From: CAJQQK01 sp051010015 | GTDB taxonomy: Bacteria; Pseudomonadota; Alphaproteobacteria; Rhizobiales; Hyphomicrobiaceae | Assembly (NCBI GenBank): GCA_051010015.1 | Contig: JBPCVZ010000426.1 | Location: 1 to 7,358, forward strand | Length of the DNA stretch: 7,358 nucleotides | Direction: 5' to 3' | Shown here: positions 6,670 to 7,358 of the stretch, piece by piece | How positions within the stretch are numbered: position 1 is the first letter of the stretch | Layout of the letters: the number at the start of each line of letters is the position of its first letter | Translations under genes and position numbers: made by a program | The notes under the pieces: model-generated | The model's input: only the letters and a program-made list of their open reading frames with translations | The model's database searches: none | Told to the model about the DNA's origin: nothing

Positions 6670-7358
6670 GTGCGCGTTGGAAGTGAATACGAACTGGGCG
6701 CCACGGTGCCATCGCCGCAAGCTGGCTATCTGAGCATTGCGCGTGTGTCCAAGTATTTTGGTGACTTCCGGGCGCTATCCGACGTGACGTTCGATATTTC
6801 GGAAGGCGAGTTTGTCTGCTTCCTCGGGCCTTCCGGTTGCGGCAAGACAACCTTGCTGCGCTGCATCGCCGGACTGGAAACGCAAACCGAAGGGACCATC
6901 CACATGGCGGGCGTGGACATTTCCTGGCTGCCGCCGTCGCAGCGCGATTTCGGTATCGTGTTCCAGTCCTATGCCCTGTTTCCCAATCTCACCGTGACCG
7001 ACAATGTTGGATTTGGCTTGGTCAACGCGGGCAGCAAACCGGCGGATATAGCAGGGCGCGTTGGTGAACTTCTCGACCTGGTCGGCTTGACCAGGCACGC
7101 AGCGAAGTATCCGGTTCAGCTCTCCGGCGGGGAACAGCAGCGCGTCGCCCTGGCGCGGGCGCTGGCAACATCTCCGGGACTGCTGCTGCTCGACGAACCG
7201 CTCTCCGCGCTCGATGCCAAGGTCCGCGCACACCTCAGACGCGAGATACGCGACATCCAGGACCGCCTCGGCGTGACGACGATCATGGTCACGCACGATC
7301 AGGAAGAAGCGCAAACGATGGCCGACCGGATATTCGTCATGAATGCCGGCCGGATCGA
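6670..7358 (+). CDS. ABC transporter ATP-binding protein, putative 2-aminoethylphosphonate type (PhnT2-like), 3' end outside window
   Basis: The first 229 codons of an ABC importer ATPase are present; the gene continues past the right edge, where relatives reach roughly 350-370 residues with a C-terminal TOBE-like domain. All nucleotide-binding motifs are intact: Walker A GPSGCGKT (53-60), Q-loop Q99 in FQSYALFPN, signature LSGGEQQR (151-158), Walker B LLLLDEP (171-177, E176 catalytic), D-loop SALD (179-182) and switch H209 in VTHDQEEA. YLSIARVSKYFGDFRAL (23-39) is the usual A-loop opening, with Y32 in place to stack on adenine. DISWLPPSQRDFGIVFQSYA (83-102) resembles the PhnT2 type of putative 2-aminoethylphosphonate ATPases within the MalK/PotA/FbpC-like group. 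The protein sits on the inner face of the membrane and drives uptake. Its partner is probably the divergent binding protein; a permease gene is expected downstream. The first 22 residues are an unconserved-looking extension. Confidence 0.93.
   Translation, partial: MRVGSEYELGATVPSPQAGYLSIARVSKYFGDFRALSDVTFDISEGEFVCFLGPSGCGKTTLLRCIAGLETQTEGTIHMAGVDISWLPPSQRDFGIVFQSYALFPNLTVTDNVGFGLVNAGSKPADIAGRVGELLDLVGLTRHAAKYPVQLSGGEQQRVALARALATSPGLLLLDEPLSALDAKVRAHLRREIRDIQDRLGVTTIMVTHDQEEAQTMADRIFVMNAGRI

Noticed and set aside
6474..6686. 70-codon plus-strand open frame in the divergent intergenic region
   Set aside because: No ribosome binding site, no recognisable sequence, it runs through the dyad and overlaps the start of the ATPase gene in another frame.

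Overview
This is a GC-rich bacterial window with high-GC third codon positions, tightly packed genes and clear Shine-Dalgarno sites. The gene families present and the overall style suggest a proteobacterium, probably an alphaproteobacterium; that placement is an inference from style, as no marker gene lies in the window. Five protein genes can be supported. Four are complete and the fifth runs off the right edge.

Layout. Positions 1-467 have no convincing gene. They hold a perfect 25-bp direct repeat (3-27 and 351-375) enclosing a run of nested inverted repeats, then a leader whose last hairpin overlaps the ribosome binding site of the first gene. Positions 468-4251 carry a two-gene operon, hyuA-hyuB, with a 4-nt gap. 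It encodes the two subunits of a hydantoinase/5-oxoprolinase-family, ATP-dependent amide or lactam hydrolase. It converges on a minus-strand gene for an inositol-monophosphatase-superfamily phosphatase of the HisN-like type (4337-5134). Upstream of that, also on the minus strand, is a periplasmic substrate-binding protein of the putative 2-aminoethylphosphonate (PhnS2-like) / iron-type family (5305-6357), followed by a textbook intrinsic terminator (5241-5270). A 312-bp divergent intergenic region with a strong dyad separates it from a plus-strand ABC ATPase of the PhnT2-like type that starts with GTG at 6670 and is cut by the window end after 229 codons.

How the genes may work together. The binding protein and the ATPase very likely belong to one ABC importer whose permease should lie to the right, outside the window. 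The phosphatase could act on a phosphorylated compound connected with that uptake, and HyuAB could open an imported or internally formed cyclic amide. The link between the Hyu pair and the transporter rests only on proximity. No clearly novel system is seen; the least explained DNA is the repeat-bounded, hairpin-rich stretch upstream of hyuA and the dyad between the two divergent transporter genes.
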